From the IMG/VR virus record IMGVR_UViG_3300040751_000568, positions 1 to 28,308 of that record: DNA of 28,308 bases. One strand, 5' to 3'. This DNA is from a virus. The notes beneath the pieces are model-generated. The model was not told where the DNA came from. It was given only the letters and a program-made list of their open reading frames with translations, and did not search any database. Numbering within the stretch: position 1 is the first letter of the stretch; every line of letters begins with the position of its first letter. Made by a program: the position numbers and the translations under genes. Below are positions 1 to 9,500 of the stretch, piece after piece.

Positions 1-13
1 AAGATTAGATTTA

Positions 14-847
14 ATGGCTAAGATTGATAAATCGAAATATACCAAGCAAGAAATTGCAGAAATTAAAGAGCGTAAGCGTAAACGCAAACTAGAAAAAGAG
101 TTTGCTAAACGACAAAAGCTCTTTAATACTGATCCTACATCTACTGATAAGAATATACTAGTTTTAAAACACGGAACAAAGTATGGTGCAGACTATGTTA
201 ACAAAATGTACAACATGGTTTCAAGAAACTTAGAGTACGATTTCAACTTCTATTGCATAACAGAAGACCCAAAAGAATTAGATCCAAATATAATTGTAAT
301 ACCTTTACCTCAAGTTGCTGTAAATGGTTGGTGGTATAAGCCTTATATATATTCTAATGATATTCCTATAGAAGGAACGATATTATATTTAGATCTAGAC
401 ATGGTAATAACTAATTCGCTAGATAGATTATTTGATTTTTATCCTGGTGAATATTGTGTTTTAAGAGACTTCACTAGAGCTATGCGTCCTAATTGGGAAA
501 AATATAATTCAAGTGTGGTACGATTTGAAAAAGGACAACTTGATTATGTTTGGCAAAAATTTAAAGCACAGAGCCAAAACATAATGCGTAGACACTTCGG
601 CGACCAAGATTATCTTTGGGAAGAAACACAAGGTAAGGCAAAATATTTTCCAGATCCGTGGATACAAAGTTGGAAATGGGAAGTTCGCAAAGACAAAAGA
701 TTTAGACCAGGACAATCTAGAGGCAATAGAGAACTTATGATAATTGAAGACACTGTTGCTCCTAGTGACTGTTGTATTGTTGCTTTCCACGGTGATCCTA
801 ATCCGCACAGATGTAAAGATCCATACATTATTAAAAAATGGGTTTGA
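14..847 (+). CDS. Glycosyltransferase with DxD motif (GT-A fold, GT8-like)
   Basis: Probable nucleotide-sugar-dependent glycosyltransferase of 277 aa. The N-terminus (residues 10-36) is a strongly basic helix. The catalytic part starts near residue 46 and carries a hydrophobic strand ending in the metal-binding DxD motif (LYLDLDMV, DLD at residues 127-129), followed by FGDQDYLW (195-202), a pattern usual in GT8-like enzymes, and a C-terminal FHGDPNPH segment that may bind the nucleotide. No signal peptide or membrane helix is seen. It could glycosylate phage DNA, virion proteins or a host surface sugar; the sequence does not say which. The gene ends a few bases before the uvsE promoter, whose -35 box overlaps its stop codon. 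The family call is firm; the acceptor is unknown. The start lies close to the window edge, so upstream signals cannot be judged. Confidence 0.8.
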   Translation: MAKIDKSKYTKQEIAEIKERKRKRKLEKEFAKRQKLFNTDPTSTDKNILVLKHGTKYGADYVNKMYNMVSRNLEYDFNFYCITEDPKELDPNIIVIPLPQVAVNGWWYKPYIYSNDIPIEGTILYLDLDMVITNSLDRLFDFYPGEYCVLRDFTRAMRPNWEKYNSSVVRFEKGQLDYVWQKFKAQSQNIMRRHFGDQDYLWEETQGKAKYFPDPWIQSWKWEVRKDKRFRPGQSRGNRELMIIEDTVAPSDCCIVAFHGDPNPHRCKDPYIIKKWV

Positions 848-872
848 CTTTAAACAACAAAGGTAGTATAAT
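844..872 (+). promoter_or_regulatory. Sigma-70-type (early) promoter before uvsE
   Basis: TTGACT at 844-849 and a perfect TATAAT at 867-872 are separated by exactly 17 bases. The -35 box overlaps the stop of the glycosyltransferase gene. A start about 7 bases after the -10 box falls near 879, on the annotated uvsE ATG (878). The message is therefore either leaderless or begins translation at the in-frame ATG at 911. Host RNA polymerase would read it, which fits early expression. Confidence 0.75.
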
Positions 873-877
873 AATAT

Positions 878-1987
878 ATGGACTTAAAATTTACAACCGC
901 AGGCGATTATATGAGGCAACCACAAAAACGCATAGGCTTCGCATGTAAGTACATGCACCCGGATCAAACACAAAAAAAGAAACTACTAGAAGACATTCAA
1001 CGACCGCTAAACACTCGCAGCACTACAGTTCAATGGTTAAATAGACAAACAAAGGATGTCGCAGAAGAACGCTTGTGGGATATCATGGTTCATAATATAC
1101 AATCGTATATGAACCTTATTAACTATGTAGGAGGATTACCGAATGAACTTAGAATGGTTAGGTTGGGAAGTGACGTCCTACCTGTTTATACTCAGTCTGA
1201 TTGGAGTTACTTCTGGCGCAAGCCTGATGTACGACAATATTGTGAACGACACTTGGCAGACGTCGGCGCAAAGGCTCGTGAACTGGATGTTAGGTTGTCT
1301 ATGCATCCTGGTCAGTTTACTGTACTTGCGTCAGATAATCCTGACATTGTAGATAGGAGTGTAGAAGAATTTGAATATCACACCGATGTCGTGCGCTGGA
1401 TGGGATACGGACAGACATTTCAAGACTTTAAATGCAATGTACACATATCGGGTAGAAGAGGTCCACAAGGCATCAAAGACGCCCTCAAGAGACTCTCGCC
1501 CGAAGCACGAAACACCATCACGATCGAGAACGACGAAAACAAGTGGGGACTTGAACACAGCCTTGAACTTGTCGACCACTGCGCACTCGTTCTCGACATA
1601 CACCATCACTGGTGCCGTGAAGGAGAATACATTCGCCCCACCGACGATAGATTTGCTCGCGTGATTGACAGCTGGCGTGGTGTGCGTCCTGTAATTCACT
1701 ACAGCTACAGTCGCGACACAGCATTACCAGAAGGCTTTGCACACGATACTATGCCCGATATGCCGGCACTACTAGAAGCAGGTTACAAGAAGGCAAAGCT
1801 ACGAGCGCACAGTGATTACTATCCTAATCCTGTTGTAAACGACTATGCACTAAGTTTCTTAGACTATGCAGATATTATGTGCGAGAGCAAGTGTAAAAAT
1901 CTTGCCAGCATAGAGTTGTATAAATACAGTATGGAGAACAAACATTATGAAAACAAAAGGGTTAAAACAGAACTTATCGCTGGATAA
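878..1987 (+). CDS. uvsE: UV damage endonuclease (UvdE/UvsE)
   Basis: TIM-barrel endonuclease that nicks DNA 5' to UV photoproducts, starting alternative excision repair. The protein is 369 aa. The family landmarks are in order: RIGFACKYM (first strand, residues 18-26), SMHPGQFTVLAS (141-152), CNVHISG (186-192), TITIENDE (213-220), VLDIHHHW (238-245) and VIHYSYSRD (272-280). His143, His189, Glu217, Asp240, the His242-244 cluster and His274 sit where the family's metal ligands lie. The C-terminal 90 residues extend past the core. The start is uncertain: ATG 878 coincides with the predicted transcription start, while ATG 911 (residue 12) would give a protein beginning MRQPQKRIGF, closer to known family members. 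The last 41 bases overlap the next small gene, and a late promoter motif lies at 1919-1926 inside the coding region. Confidence 0.93.
   Translation: MDLKFTTAGDYMRQPQKRIGFACKYMHPDQTQKKKLLEDIQRPLNTRSTTVQWLNRQTKDVAEERLWDIMVHNIQSYMNLINYVGGLPNELRMVRLGSDVLPVYTQSDWSYFWRKPDVRQYCERHLADVGAKARELDVRLSMHPGQFTVLASDNPDIVDRSVEEFEYHTDVVRWMGYGQTFQDFKCNVHISGRRGPQGIKDALKRLSPEARNTITIENDENKWGLEHSLELVDHCALVLDIHHHWCREGEYIRPTDDRFARVIDSWRGVRPVIHYSYSRDTALPEGFAHDTMPDMPALLEAGYKKAKLRAHSDYYPNPVVNDYALSFLDYADIMCESKCKNLASIELYKYSMENKHYENKRVKTELIAG
1919..1926 (+). promoter_or_regulatory. T4-type late promoter inside uvsE
   Basis: TATAAATA, an exact match to the T4 late promoter -10 element, lies near the 3' end of uvsE and starts 28 bases before the ATG of the 56-aa gene. 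The distance agrees with the other late motifs in this window (26-33 bases from motif start to ATG). It would give the 56-aa gene, the superoxide dismutase and the 55-aa membrane protein their own late transcript, separate from early uvsE. Confidence 0.6.
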
Positions 1988-2117
1988 GATTAAAGGTATC
2001 CGTATTGACACTGGACCAGTTACATATGTACCTGTTAAAAAGGAATATCAGTTTCCTGAAGCAACTAAAATTAGAAAAGTAAAGTCTACTGTCACTAAAG
2101 ACGGACTAAAGTATTAA
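1947..2117 (+). CDS. Small basic protein, unknown function (56 aa)
   Basis: Short gene of 56 codons, from ATG 1947 to a TAA at 2115-2117. The protein is lysine-rich and soluble, begins [14 protein letters not shown] and ends TKDGLKY; no membrane segment or known motif is seen. Its first 41 bases overlap the 3' end of uvsE in another frame. A purine-rich GGAGAA stretch at 1933-1938 can serve as ribosome binding site. Its stop overlaps the sodC ATG by one base (TAATG), a typical translational coupling arrangement, which is the best evidence that it is real. A late promoter motif lies just upstream. Function is not recognised. Confidence 0.65.
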   Translation: MKTKGLKQNLSLDKIKGIRIDTGPVTYVPVKKEYQFPEATKIRKVKSTVTKDGLKY

Positions 2118-2674
2118 TGAGATTTAAAGAGATCCAAAAATGTCCAAGGACCCGTGCTGCAAACTGTCAGTGCGAAAGTATCTCTATATCAGAAGCTCAA
2201 GGCGATACAATAATTGCACAGTGTGAATTAGAACATTCAGATACTGTGAAAGGCAATATTCTATGTATGCAGGCTACTAGTGGAGGTGTCACACTTATAA
2301 AAGGCACTATTACAGGACTTGAACCAGGTGAACATGGATTCCATATACACGAATACGGAGATCTAAGCAAAGGGTGTGAAAGCGCCGGCGGTCATTATAA
2401 TCCAGATGGTGTTGATCACGGTAATGTTGAAGAAGGACATGTAGGCGACTTGGGCAATATTACAGCAAACGAAAGTGGTGTTGCAGAATTCTCAATCAAG
2501 GCAGAACGAATTGATTTAATGGGCGATCGCAGTATTATTGGAAGATCCTTTGTTGTACATAGTGATGTAGACGACTTAGGTAAAGGCGGAGACGAAGAAA
2601 GTTTAAAAACAGGAAATGCAGGCGACAGGCTTGCTTGCGGAGTAATTGTTTTAAGAGGAGACAATAATGATTAA
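2117..2674 (+). CDS. sodC: Cu/Zn superoxide dismutase, eukaryote-type
   Basis: Converts superoxide to oxygen and peroxide. All key positions of the SOD1 family are present. Copper ligands are His76 and His78 (GFHIHEYGD), His93 (GGHYNP, bridging) and His148 (SFVVHSD). Zinc ligands are His93, His101, His108 and Asp111 (HVGDLGN). The disulfide pair is Cys87/Cys174, and the active-site Arg is Arg171 (GDRLACGVI). The segment [11 protein letters not shown] (152-162) followed by [12 protein letters not shown] is the electrostatic-loop signature of eukaryotic cytosolic SOD1, unlike the periplasmic bacterial SodC. No signal peptide is visible. The N-terminus has a 40-residue extension with C9, C17, C19 and C36. 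The ATG overlaps the stop of the upstream 56-aa gene, and the 3' end overlaps the next small gene. It should be catalytically intact; location is probably cytoplasmic. Confidence 0.95.
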   Translation: MRFKEIQKCPRTRAANCQCESISISEAQGDTIIAQCELEHSDTVKGNILCMQATSGGVTLIKGTITGLEPGEHGFHIHEYGDLSKGCESAGGHYNPDGVDHGNVEEGHVGDLGNITANESGVAEFSIKAERIDLMGDRSIIGRSFVVHSDVDDLGKGGDEESLKTGNAGDRLACGVIVLRGDNND

Positions 2675-2834
2675 AAAATGGATAACAAACAGACTAAATG
2701 AGCGTACAACATTAGACGGTGCTATACTAATTGGCGCTGGCATTGCTTTCTTAATTTTTAAACCAATCGCTAGTTTAGTAGCATATGGTGCTATTGCATA
2801 CGGTGCTTGGACTATTTGGAAGCGTGAAGACTAA
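2667..2834 (+). CDS. Small membrane protein, unknown function (55 aa)
   Basis: A 55-codon gene starting with ATG 2667 after a strong ribosome binding site (AAGAGGAG, 2653-2660) that lies inside sodC; the two genes overlap by 8 bases. The protein has a short basic and polar N-terminus ([18 protein letters not shown]), then a long hydrophobic stretch (about residues 18-50) that can form one or two membrane helices broken by KPIAS, and ends in WKRED. The charge pattern suggests an inner-membrane protein. Its stop overlaps the stop of the convergent zinc-ribbon gene by four bases. Function is unknown. Confidence 0.7.
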   Translation: MIKKWITNRLNERTTLDGAILIGAGIAFLIFKPIASLVAYGAIAYGAWTIWKRED

Positions 2835-3118
2835 AGTTTACTAATATCTAATCCACTACTAGCGGGCATATCCCATATTTGTTTACGGGTTATGCCCATT
2901 TTTTGTGCAAATCTTTTGCTGTCGCAGTTACCACATACATGAAAATAATTATTGTTTATGCGGTTAGGATCCATTGATCCTCTTGATCTTTCAAATTCTG
3001 AACTACAACTATCACATCTTAGTATAATCATAGTTACATTCCTATAATAGGTGTGTGTTTTTCCTAATTTACTAGGACGCTCGTATCTCTTTTTAAGTGT
3101 GTATTCTTTAATGAACAT
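2831..3118 (-). CDS. Zinc-ribbon-like protein, unknown function
   Basis: Small basic protein on the minus strand between plus-strand units. It has two CxxC knuckles: RCDSCSSEF and, 26 residues further on, HVCGNCDSK, with a conserved-looking NNNYFHVC lead-in. It ends in a QIWDMPASSG tail. This is a probable single zinc-binding ribbon, found in proteins that touch nucleic acids, but no catalytic motif (for example HNH) is visible. The start is uncertain. The ATG ending at 3118 gives 95 aa and lies about 20 bases after a TATAAT -10 box (3142-3137 on this strand), whose -35 is poor. The ATG at 3148 would precede that transcription start. The ATG at 3031 (66 aa) has the best ribosome site (AGGA) but would drop the protein-like KKRYERPSKLGKTH segment. 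The gene converges on the sodC unit and contains that unit's candidate terminator. Confidence 0.65.
   Translation of the reverse strand: MFIKEYTLKKRYERPSKLGKTHTYYRNVTMIILRCDSCSSEFERSRGSMDPNRINNNYFHVCGNCDSKRFAQKMGITRKQIWDMPASSGLDISKL
2864..2904 (+). terminator. Candidate intrinsic terminator for the sodC unit, inside the antisense gene
   Basis: GGGCATA (2864-2870) pairs with TATGCCC (2891-2897). After one T-T mismatch, CCC (2872-2874) pairs with GGG (2887-2889) around a 12-base loop. The stem is followed by A and six T (2899-2904). It lies 30 bases after the stop of the 55-aa gene, where the sodC transcript would end, and is encoded within the convergent gene's coding region. The long loop makes it weaker than a classical terminator. 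Confidence 0.5.
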
Positions 3119-3151
3119 AACTATATTTACATTAAGATTATAAAACAATAC

Positions 3152-3159
3152 GATAAATA
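3152..3159 (+). promoter_or_regulatory. Late promoter before the Fe-S carrier and fibre block
   Basis: GATAAATA fits the NATAAATA late element and starts 29 bases before the ATG at 3181, with a ribosome site (AAGAGG, 3168-3173) between. It is the only late motif seen before the fibre genes up to 14.1 kb, so it may drive the Fe-S carrier and the giant fibre together. Confidence 0.65.
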
Positions 3160-3180
3160 GTTATAATAAGAGGTTAAAAC

Positions 3181-3540
3181 ATGGAAATTTGCACACTAAC
3201 TGAAGCAGCACAAGATCAAATTAATACAATTTGCAAAGAAAGAAACTGCTTTGCAGTTACCCTTAATCTTAAGGGAGGAGGCTGTGCTGGATTTGAATAT
3301 CAATGGGACACTGTAGATCATCAACTAGAATTAGATGAAGACACAGAAATTATTGATGCAGGAAATGGTAAACTAGCAATCGGATCTCACAGCATAATGT
3401 TTTTAATTGGAACTGTAATAGATTACAAAAAAGACATTATGGGTGCAATGTTTGATATACAAAACCCAAATGCACAAAGTAGTTGTGGATGCGGTGTTAG
3501 TGTAAATTTTGACTTTGATAAGTTAGCAGAAACTGCGTAA
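3181..3540 (+). CDS. A-type Fe-S cluster carrier (IscA/SufA/HesB family)
   Basis: A 119-aa protein of the family that binds and hands over iron-sulfur clusters. The three cluster-binding cysteines are in place: Cys35 in GGGCAGFEY, and Cys102 and Cys104 in SSCGCG. The family segments LTEAA (6-10), IDYKKDI (80-86) and FDIQNPNA (91-98) are also present. The length is typical. The gene sits directly upstream of the giant fibre gene behind a late promoter motif, so it is probably made late, when virions assemble. It might help mature a virion protein that carries a cluster, or support host Fe-S proteins and the phage's own ferredoxin encoded at 22.1 kb (inference). IscA, SufA and ErpA cannot be told apart by eye. 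Confidence 0.92.
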   Translation: MEICTLTEAAQDQINTICKERNCFAVTLNLKGGGCAGFEYQWDTVDHQLELDEDTEIIDAGNGKLAIGSHSIMFLIGTVIDYKKDIMGAMFDIQNPNAQSSCGCGVSVNFDFDKLAETA

Positions 3541-3552
3541 TTGGAGCAATAG

Positions 3553-6500
3553 ATGGCAAAACAAGATATTAATATTGGTGTAGAGGGTAACGACGGCACC
3601 GGCGATAGTATTAGAGAATCGTTTCGTAAAACCAACGAAAACTTTTCAGAACTATACGCGGTGTTTGGTGTTGGTGGTCAGATTACATTTACAACACTTA
3701 GCGATACACCAGATGAACTTACACCTAATACAGTTCCGTTAGTAAACGATGCTGGTACACTTCTTGGACTTGTAGAGCTTGCAAGTAACAATGCATTAGG
3801 TGGCGGGGCACAGGATACAATTACATTTAGTTATGATATTCCAGGTAAGTTAATAATATCAAGCTCATTTACTAAAGTTAGTGACGACCTTAGTCCAACA
3901 CTCGGAGGGCCTTTAGATGCAGGTGGTTTTGGTATTGCCAATGTTGGTATTAGCACAGTTGAAGCAGAGAGACTTAACACTACCCACGATAATCTAAGTG
4001 GAATAACTATCGACGATCTTGTAATTACAAAGGGCTATGCGGACCAAAGATATATCACATCAGGACTACCCTTAAGAATAGCCGAAGAGCCTACAGGAAA
4101 ATTACATTATACTTGGACAATTAGTAGATATATTGATAGTTCAGTTGAAATTACAAGTTATTATGATGTTAACCAGGCTTTACAATCTGGCGGCCATGGA
4201 TTAGAAAGTGGATCTAATGGTACTGCTATTAAATTTAATGCTGAAGACACAGATCCTAACAATTTAACATCTGGAACAACTTACTACATAAGAGTAATAA
4301 GTCCTACAAGACTTTGGTTGTACACCGAAGCAAATAAAGAATATGCAACAACAGATGTAGAATCAGATGCAAATTCATTTAAAGTTATTCCCTCTGGATC
4401 GATAGCCGCTGACGATGTTCATACTATAGTTGATGCTTCGTTAGATACAACTTTATCAGGTAATTTCTTAAGCGACAACGGCGTTCCAAGAGAAAGTATC
4501 ACTAGACGTCAAGGGGATACAATGACAGGTGAATTATACTTGTCAGATCATCCTGGTGAATTAGCAGGACAAGGAACTCCAAATGGTGTTGAAGATTTAC
4601 AGGCTGCAACTAAATTTTATGTAGATAACACTGCATATAGTTCTCCTGAGGCACTTTTTGTAAGTACCACAGGTGACGACACAATGCAAGGTGTTCCTCC
4701 GGGTAAAGAAGGTACATCATTAACTTATGCATTTAAATCAATTAATGCCGCTGCGGAAAGAGCAGAAGAACTTATTAGAAGTGCTCCTGCAGAGCCTGGC
4801 AACTATATGCAAACACTAACACATACTAGTGGACAAACTGATAGTGTTGTTATCAATGCTGATGTTGAAACTCCGGTTTTTGAACAAGCAAGAAAATTAT
4901 TAGATAACAACAGAGAATATATTTCATCTGAGGTTGTAGCTTATGTGAGCAGTGCATTTCCTAACTTTGCTTATAATGTTGATACATGTAAAAGAGATGT
5001 TGGATTAATTATCGATGCTATTGCTTTAGATATTAATCGTGGATTGACAGCAAACTATCTTACAATACAAGCAGCACAAAGTTATTATTCAGGTGTTAGT
5101 GCTAGAATAGCAATTACATCTCAATTAACTGAAACAGTTGCTGGTATTGTTAAAGCAAGAGATATAGCCGCAGCATGTTTAACAAATGATCTACTGAATC
5201 AAAAGAATATTAGTAGCATTAGTGTTGCTGAAATATCAGAAGTAGTGACAACTACTAATCATGGTTTAACTACTGGCGATATTGTTGTATTTAGAAATGT
5301 TGAAGGTATGGTACAAATTACTGACAACACTAAAAAATATGTAAGAGTAACTGGTGCAAGTAGTTTTGAACTGTACAATGATAGTGCTTTAGAAACTCCA
5401 TACGATACTAGCGCATTTGACGGATACACTGGTGGTGGTATAATTGGTCAAGTGTATCAAATAGAAGAAGACCAATTCCTCGATCTAGGAACAATTTATA
5501 CGATTAATACAACAGGTAATATTACTGTAACAGCAGGCGAAACAATTACTCAAACTGGTAGTGGTGCAACTGGTATAGTTGTTAGTTCAGTAACTAATGG
5601 TTCAACTATTCTTTTACAAACAGTTACTGGTGAATTTAACACAGGTAACGAATTGACAGGAACTGTAAGCGGTGCTTTAGGACCTGACAGTATACCTACA
5701 TCAATTGCTAATGATTTAGATGCTGATTCAAATGCACGAGCAGCTATTAGTGATAAATTTGACCTAGTAACAAATATCATCCAAAATGGGTTAGACGCAG
5801 GTGGAGATATTGTCTATGGTAGCACATATAAAATTGTTGTAACAAATGGTGCAAGCACCTATACAGATCAAACTAATCCAGGCAATACTGATGCATTACC
5901 AGGTAAAGTTATTAGAGGTAAGCGTTCAGAAGCAATAGGACAAATTGTAAGTTTCACAAATGATGTAGGTGCAGAATCTGCAACTGATCCACAGACCGGT
6001 GCAACAGAACCAGGTCCTACAGTATTCCAAGTACACTTATTGAGTGCAAAAGATTTTGAACCTGAAGAGCCATTAGAATACGGTAACTTTGTTAAAAAGA
6101 AACAAGTTAGTATTATGGTAGAAACAGGTATATATGAAGAAGACTATCCAATTCGTCTAAGCAACAATGTGTCATTAAAAGGTGACGAATTTAGACGAGT
6201 AATTATTAAACCTAAGACTGAAACAGATTCAAGAATACCTAGAGTTTCACAGAGTAAATGGGCAAACTTATACTTCTATAGAGATAACGAGTTTGATGGT
6301 CTAACTTTGAACAACGGTGGTACAAATTTCTTCAATCAGGATGGCGTAGCACAAGGTAAGTTTGGTTACCACTATTTGTACAGAGGCGACAAACCACTAA
6401 ACTTAGGACCAGATGTAACTAATGTAGGCTCATATACTACAGCTGCAAACATAGTAAAAGAAAATAAAGACTATATTGTAGAAGAAACAATTGAATATAT

Positions 6501-9500
6501 TACACAACAATATCCTTCTTTAGTGTATGATTCTGCTAAATGTAGAAGAGATACAAAACTTATTGTAGATGCTCTTGTAAATGACTTAAGAAATGGCGGA
6601 GAGGTAAGAACCCTAGAAGTTCAAGGTAGCTATCAAACTTTACTAGCAGGTGAAGGCGATTACTTAACACAGTTAGGAGATAGTTCACAGGAAGTTGCAA
6701 CTGAGGCTGCTATACAAAATATAAGCCAATTAACAAGTGCTTTACTTACAGGGGTTGCTCCAAATTATACTACAGGATCTTACACCGCAGGTAGTGCAAG
6801 TGTGTTAGCAGCCGAACCTGTAGATATATCATTAGGTTCAGGCGAATCGGGTACAGCTACAGTTGTTGGACAGTTAATTGATAAAATTACATTTGTATTC
6901 GATGTAGAATATAACCCACCAAAACGCAATGATGCACTAGATGTGTTCTTAATGAGTGATGCTACTATTATTCGTAATGTTACTGTACAAGGACATGGCG
7001 GATTTATGTGTGTTCTTGATCCGCAAGGACAGGTTCTTACCAAATCACCATACATTCAAACAGCATCAAGTTTCTCAAAGAGTATAAATGCAAAAACATT
7101 TGCAGGCGGTATGTATGTTGATGCATATGTTGGTAACTTGCCTGCAAGAATTACAGGACAACCACAAAGTGCAGATAAATTTAAACTTACAGTACAAAGT
7201 AATGTAGGTGAAGGATTAAGATTGCGTCCACCAGAACTACCTTGTCCATTCTATGTAGAAGGTAGACGATATCAGGTTAATGCTATTTCAGATTATGACC
7301 AAGGACAGGGTACTGCAACAATTTATCTCGATGCTAACAGTAATGACGGTGACGGATATGATGTAGAACAATTTGACGATTCAAGTGTTGAAAGAGATAT
7401 CTTCCTTCAAACAGCTGGTAACAGAAGTATGTTGGCAAACGACTTTACTCAAATTAATGACTTAGGTTATGGATTAGTTGTTAACAATGCTGCGTTCTCA
7501 GAGCAAGTGTCAACATTTACATATTACTGTCAAACAGCGATGTATGCTAATAATGGTTCTGAAATTAGAGGACTTAACTGTTCAAATGGTTATGGTAAGT
7601 TTGGTCTAATCGCAGAAGGTGCTGATCCGAACGAGATTCCAGACCAGGTTACGCTAAAGTATGACCAAGTGCAACCAGCAAAAGCATTTACCAGTGGAGC
7701 ATATACAAACGCATTTGAAGATCCAAGTATTACAGTTACAGACTTAAAAAGACCTCCCACTGCAAACAGTATTATTACAGTTTATCACCCGGGAGCAGTT
7801 GGACCTTTATCTGGGACATACAATTATGTAATTTCAACAGTTACTAACTTGAGTGACAGCGATGGTGATGGTGTAGAAGGTGAATCAGGAGATGTTGTTG
7901 TTACTGGTGTTAACGCACTAGATGCAGCCACACTAGCTGGTACAACTGCTTCTGCAGCTACATTCAACGGAGTGGCTACTAACGCATCAGCATCGGGTAC
8001 TGGATTAACAGTAAATGTAACAGTTACTGGTGTTGGAGTTATTGGTGGCGGTGGATCAGCAGTTGTTGCTGTAGTTCAGCCAGGTACAGGATATGCAGCA
8101 GGAGAAACTATTACTATCAGTGGTAGTAACTTAGGCGGAAGTTCTCCAACTAATGATTTAACAATTGATGTTGATACAATCTTTGGTACTACAGCAGGCG
8201 TACACAACAACACAGTTTATAAATTAGATTTAAAAGCAGATGACGTAGCGGCGGATGATTTCTTTGGCCAGTTGCAAGACACTGTAACTGACGGAACTAT
8301 TATTGAATATAGAGATAACTTCAATATGATATTTGATAATGTTAGCGATCCTTCAGGACTTGTAACAAGACCAAGTACAGCCATTAACTTCGATGAAAGT
8401 GATAATACAACATACAGAAGTATTGCATTTAGTAACAAAGATTCATTTAGTCAAGACTTAGCAAGCAATGAAATTTTAACTACATTTGAAGTTGGTTTTG
8501 ATTTTGTTGATATGGAAGTTAATGTAACAAAACTAGCAGGTGGTTATGGGTCAGCACAGGGTGATACAAAACTAGCTATTCAACCATTAACGGCAAGTCT
8601 TACAAATATATATGACGACACTGAGCGTGTGACTAGAGACAGCAGTACTCAAGCAGGACTATATCCAGGAGATTTGGGTTATAGTGCTAGTGGTGGTATG
8701 CGTTTCCTTTGGGATGGTAAAACACACGGTATTACAGAATACAGAGCAATTAGTGAAATTGCAGTGACGTCTAGTATAACTGTTGTTGCTGGCGAAACTC
8801 TCACACAAGCTAATACAGGTGCAACAGCAGTAGCTCTTACAAATGGTGCTGCTTCTACTATAGAAGTGTATAGTATAACAGGTACATTTAATACAACAGA
8901 TCAACTTACAGGTAGCACAAGTGGAGCACTAGGAGCATCTAGTGTACCAACAAGTATTACAAATGATACATGGGCATTTATTGAATTTGTCGATGTTGCA
9001 GGTACAAATATTAACAGCAGCTACGGCGGCACTGGACTTAACAGTGCAGTTCCGGCAGCTGAAAGGGTTGTTACAGCAGGTCTTCCTGCTGCAAGTACAG
9101 GTGAAATTACTATTGCTATTTCACTGTTAAGAGCAACAGGACATGACTTTACACAAATTGGTACAGGATCGTTTAACGATTCAAACTATCCAAATGTTAT
9201 TTTAGGTGAACCAGTTAATCCGTTGGCTGATTTCTATACAGATGCTGACACAGCAACAACAGCTCAAGTCTGGGAAAGACGCAAAGGTAGAGTGTTCTTT
9301 GTAAGCACGGACCAGGATGGATTCTTCCGTGTTGGTAAGTTCTTCAGTGTAGACCAAGCAACAGGTGATATTACATTTGCTGGTGAAATTGGACTTTCTA
9401 ATGCTAACGCACTTGGCTTTAAGAAAGGTGTTACAATTAATGAATTCTCAGCAGACGATAGTTTTGCAGATGATTCAGGACAGGCTGTTCCAACAGAAAA

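Noticed and set aside
1331-1742. Open frames on both strands inside uvsE (1331-1699, 1371-1664, 1518-1742).
   Set aside because: Their translations lack domain features, and the uvsE frame here carries the catalytic motifs.
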